A DNA stretch of 6,777 nt from assembly GCA_048370855.1 (NCBI GenBank), contig DBGEOK010000115.1, positions 1-6,777 on the forward strand, given 5' to 3'. The position numbers were made by a program, and so were the translations under genes. Origin of the DNA: Limiplasma sp048370855 (GTDB lineage: Bacteria > Bacillota > Clostridia > Christensenellales > Aristaeellaceae). The notes beneath the pieces were generated by a model. It was not told the DNA's origin. It searched no databases and saw nothing but the letters and a program-made list of their open reading frames with translations. This document shows positions 5,533-6,777 of the stretch, one piece after another. The stretch's first letter is position 1. Every line of letters begins with the position of its first letter.

Positions 5533-5712
5533 TCGAGGATAAGCGAACGGGCGTAGAATGGATTAAAAAGACTTTTGAGCACTTACAGAAGACGGACATT
5601 GCTCAACTGGCAAAGCGAACGTTTGCCCCGCATTGAAAGTTACCTTCCTGATATCGGAGAGGTTTTCCAGGCAATCAAAAACACCCCCGCATCCGCAAGG
5701 GAATTCCGGTGA
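5529..5712 (+). pseudogene. Short gene apparently broken by a +1 frameshift
   Basis: A frame begins at ATG 5529, overlapping the previous stop as ATGA, and reads MIEDKRTGVEWIKKTFEHLQ before TGA at 5634-5636 (35 residues). Another frame overlaps it and continues protein-like as RIESYLPDIGEVFQAIKNTP to TGA at 5710-5712. Removing one C from the CCCC run at 5626-5629 joins the two into a 60-residue protein ending 27 bases before the next gene. That would close the only sizeable gap in an otherwise packed operon. It may be a true mutation, a sequencing error, or two tiny genes; programmed frameshifting is possible but no convincing slippery site is seen. The ribosome binding site is weak (GGAA at 5519-5522), consistent with coupling to the upstream gene. 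Family unknown. Confidence 0.5.
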
Positions 5713-5739
5713 ATCCATTATAGGGCAGGTGCGGGGAAA

Positions 5740-6126
5740 ATGCAAAGGCTTGTGGATGAACGGGCATACCTCCAGGAACGACGACGGCGAATAATGGCAA
5801 GGGCGGACGTCTCAACCCCGAGGCTTGACGGAATGCCGCACGCCCGGCATACGGGCAGCGTGATCGAGGACAGTGTATGCGAAGCCTCCGCCGTGGACGC
5901 CAGAATAGCGGAGATCGACGAAGAGATCGGGGCGAGGCTAAAGCCGCTTGGATGGCCGCTGAGCGCGCTGGCGCGGCTGCGCTATCTGGAGGGGTATACC
6001 GTCAGGCAGGCGGCGGAGGCGCTTGGGTATTCCTACCCGTATGCTTCAAAACTACTGAAAGGATTTGAAGGACAGACTGACCAGGGCGGAACGCGAAACC
6101 ACAATCAACTGGAATATGGAGCATGA
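5740..6126 (+). CDS. Sigma-region-4-like phage regulator (DUF1492/ArpU-RinA-like)
   Basis: A 128-residue protein. The N-terminal half is a charged helical stretch (MQRLVDERAYLQERRRRIMA, later VDARIAEIDEEIGARL) that looks coiled-coil-like. Residues about 75-110 carry LARLRYLEGYTVRQAAEALG then YSYPYASKLLKGF, a sigma-70 region-4-type helix-turn-helix. Gram-positive phages commonly have such proteins at the end of the early region, where several activate late or packaging transcription; that role is inferred here. ATG 5740 has purine-rich bases upstream (AGGTG at 5727-5731, GGGG at 5733-5736). The tail after KLLKG (GQTDQGGTRNHNQLEYGA) is low in predicted structure and overlaps the next gene for 62 bases, so the original stop may have been earlier. 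Confidence 0.8.
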   Translation: MQRLVDERAYLQERRRRIMARADVSTPRLDGMPHARHTGSVIEDSVCEASAVDARIAEIDEEIGARLKPLGWPLSALARLRYLEGYTVRQAAEALGYSYPYASKLLKGFEGQTDQGGTRNHNQLEYGA

Positions 6127-6319
6127 CATAGCCACCATTGACACAGCAGACCCCGCAACAATCCGAAAGCCGGACAGGCTGGCGGAGGAATCTCTGCACT
6201 GGTGTGGTTTCAGGCAACCGCGGTATATCCGCTTTGGTAAGCCGGCAAGCGAAGCCCGGAGAGAGGCAAGCCGCAGGACATGCGTTTTTTCCTCCGCAAA
6301 TGCGCATATAAGCGGATGA
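6065..6319 (+). CDS. Small phage protein of unknown function, probable TTG start
   Basis: An 84-residue frame beginning at TTG 6065 that reads MKDRLTRAERETTINWNMEH, then DIATIDTADPATIRKPDRLA. The opening LTRAERET-x-INWN with a following beta-rich segment resembles a short family I recall from Clostridia prophages, where a DNA-binding or regulatory role is usually guessed and not shown. The frame is closed upstream by TGA at 6056-6058. The only in-frame ATG (6116) would remove the conserved opening, so TTG is preferred although AAAGGA at 6058-6063 is too close for a normal ribosome binding site. Most of its first third overlaps the preceding gene. The C-terminal part (SRRTCVFSSANAHISG) looks unlike a conserved ending, so the gene may be altered there. 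Confidence 0.55.
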   Translation: MKDRLTRAERETTINWNMEHDIATIDTADPATIRKPDRLAEESLHWCGFRQPRYIRFGKPASEARREASRRTCVFSSANAHISG

Positions 6320-6383
6320 AGATAGGCTGTGGGCGGTTTTGCCGGGGATTTGTTCATGATGTACTTTGAACGCACGAATAAAG

Positions 6384-6407
6384 GGGGCGGGCCGCATGGC
6401 TCGCCTC
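6384..6407 (+). terminator. GC-rich hairpin, possible weak terminator of the early operon
   Basis: GGCGGGCC (6386-6393), loop GCAT, GGCTCGCC (6398-6405) pair with one G-T position, and two flanking pairs extend the stem. TTGGTTTT follows instead of a clean T-run, so termination would be weak or the hairpin may have another role. Confidence 0.35.
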
Positions 6408-6510
6408 TTGGTTTTGGCTGCGACAAAATAGAGACAAAGGCGCGACAAAAACGGGCACGGTCCGGGCGTGGTAAACCTTAGCTTTTGAAAGGCCTTTGCA
6501 TACTTCTTGC

Positions 6511-6634
6511 GAACCAAACCGAACCGAAAGTGAACCAAAAAAGCGCACCAAAACCACACCCAAAATACACCCAAATTGCACCGCCTTGGACAGACAAAAC
6601 TCATACAAAATTCAGACAATTTCGGATGCAAAAA
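6511..6634. other. A/C-rich tract with A-runs near helical spacing (possible curved DNA)
   Basis: Runs of A on the plus strand centre at about 6517, 6528, 6539, 6551, 6563 and 6574, then 6597, 6608 and 6632. The first six are separated by about 10.5-12 bp, and the next falls two such steps later. Separators are short C-rich units (ACC, CACCC), and the strand is nearly free of T to about 6574. Phased A-runs can curve DNA, as found at origins and packaging sites; the function here is unknown. Confidence 0.45.
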
Positions 6635-6645
6635 GCAGTAAACAT

Positions 6646-6670
6646 CCCCCGGCGCAGCCGGGGGCTTTTC
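6646..6670 (+). terminator. Probable Rho-independent terminator
   Basis: CCCCCGGC (6646-6653), loop GCA, GCCGGGGG (6657-6664) is a perfect 8-bp GC stem followed by CTTTTC. The stem is strong but the T-run has only four bases. It is well placed to end the rightward early transcript before a new module. Confidence 0.6.
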
Positions 6671-6720
6671 ATATGCGGGCACAGCCCTAGAATACTAGCC
6701 GCGCCCTAACAGGCGCATAT
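6671..6720. repeat. Inverted repeat enclosing smaller dyads
   Basis: ATATGCG at 6671-6677 and CGCATAT at 6714-6720 are perfect complements closing a 36-base interior. The interior contains GGC-ACA-GCC (6678-6686) and CTAG-AATA-CTAG (6687-6698), so a branched fold could form. An alternative pairing, GCGCC (6701-6705) with GGCGC (6712-6716), competes with the outer stem. It is too short and lacks the conserved loop bases for a tRNA. Dyads this short can arise by chance. Confidence 0.35.
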
Positions 6721-6753
6721 ACGGTCTGCCTCATGCGTAAGTAGTATACCTAC

Positions 6754-6769
6754 AGCCCGTGAACGGGCT
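6754..6769. repeat. Small perfect hairpin at the right edge
   Basis: AGCCCGT and ACGGGCT pair perfectly around GA. No T-run is seen in the eight bases left before the window ends, so it cannot be called a terminator. A partly symmetric sequence, GTAGTATACCTAC (6741-6753), lies immediately upstream. Both may be parts of a regulatory or structured region that continues beyond the window. Confidence 0.4.
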
Positions 6770-6777
6770 ACACCTGC

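Larger units (their letters stand above)
6320..6645. other. Gene-free region at the right end of the early operon
   Basis: No frame on either strand looks like a gene. A long minus-strand open frame (6002-6682) is anti-parallel to two plausible genes and is Cys/Phe/Pro-rich, so I do not accept it. The region holds a hairpin near 6384-6407 and an A/C-rich tract at about 6511-6640. I see no promoter with two good hexamers at normal spacing. Confidence 0.6.

Noticed and set aside
2640..5900. Recurring GCCTCCGCC-like strings in several genes, considered as a dispersed repeat
   Set aside because: They fall in coding sequence as Ala/Ser-Ala codons in a G+C-rich genome, and their flanks do not match.
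6138..6160. TTGACA at 6138-6143 as a late promoter -35
   Set aside because: It lies inside a coding region and no acceptable -10 follows at 16-18 bases.
6002..6682. Long minus-strand open frame of 226 codons across the right end
   Set aside because: It lies opposite the sigma-like regulator and the LTRAERET gene, has no ribosome binding site I trust, and its Cys/Phe/Pro-rich translation, made from the A/C-rich tract read backwards, resembles no protein family.
6671..6720. Possible tRNA because of a 7-bp closing stem and inner hairpins
   Set aside because: It is only 50 bases, with no T-loop consensus, no proper anticodon arm and a competing fold.
1..6777. CRISPR array, insertion sequence or toxin-antitoxin pair
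   Set aside because: No regularly spaced repeat, no transposase motif with terminal repeats, and no recognisable toxin or antitoxin pair was seen on either strand.

Overview
The window looks like the early (lysogeny-control and replication) end of an integrated temperate phage or phage-satellite element from a Gram-positive, Clostridia-like host. The reasons are strong AAGGAGG-type ribosome binding sites, moderately high G+C in most genes, tightly overlapping small genes, and the gene order integrase / repressor / divergent promoters / small HTH protein / excisionase-like protein / primase-helicase / nuclease / late-type regulator. No tRNA, rRNA, CRISPR array or IS element is visible.

Left arm, minus strand: a tyrosine integrase that runs off the left edge (1-518), a 220-base gap carrying a small family of TTGTACC repeats in both orientations (578-728), and an AT-rich XRE-type repressor (739-1500). 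The repressor has no visible self-cleaving peptidase domain.

Control region (1501-1637): two overlapping back-to-back sigma-70-type promoters (rightward TTGACA-17-TATTAT, leftward TTGACG-17-TATAAT), a second candidate leftward promoter (TTGTCA-17-TATATT) and two perfect copies of the operator GCTAC-N4-GTAGC. One copy lies exactly in the leftward promoter spacer and at the rightward start point. The other lies at the start point of the second leftward promoter, beside the repressor's ribosome binding site. The layout reads as an autoregulated lysogeny switch.

Right arm, plus strand: a 58-residue HTH protein (1638-1814), an excisionase-like protein (1817-2026), an 886-residue PrimPol-ATPase fusion that probably initiates replication (2013-4673), an unknown 117-residue protein (4670-5023), a PDDEXK Holliday-junction-resolvase-like nuclease (5007-5339), an unknown 63-residue protein (5341-5532), a short gene that appears frameshifted (5529-5712), a sigma-region-4-like regulator (5740-6126) and a small phage protein with a TTG start (6065-6319). 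Most junctions overlap or are a few bases apart, so the arm is probably one translationally coupled operon driven by the rightward promoter.

The last 458 bases (6320-6777) have no convincing gene. They hold a hairpin, an A/C-rich tract with A-runs spaced near the helical repeat (possible curved DNA), a GC-rich hairpin resembling a terminator, and a cluster of small dyads. This is where packaging genes or a packaging site would often begin, but nothing in the window proves it. The window alone cannot say whether this is a full prophage or a satellite. The non-cleavable-looking repressor and the integrase-repressor / small HTH-xis-primase order resemble phage-inducible chromosomal islands, but many Clostridia prophages share parts of this layout.
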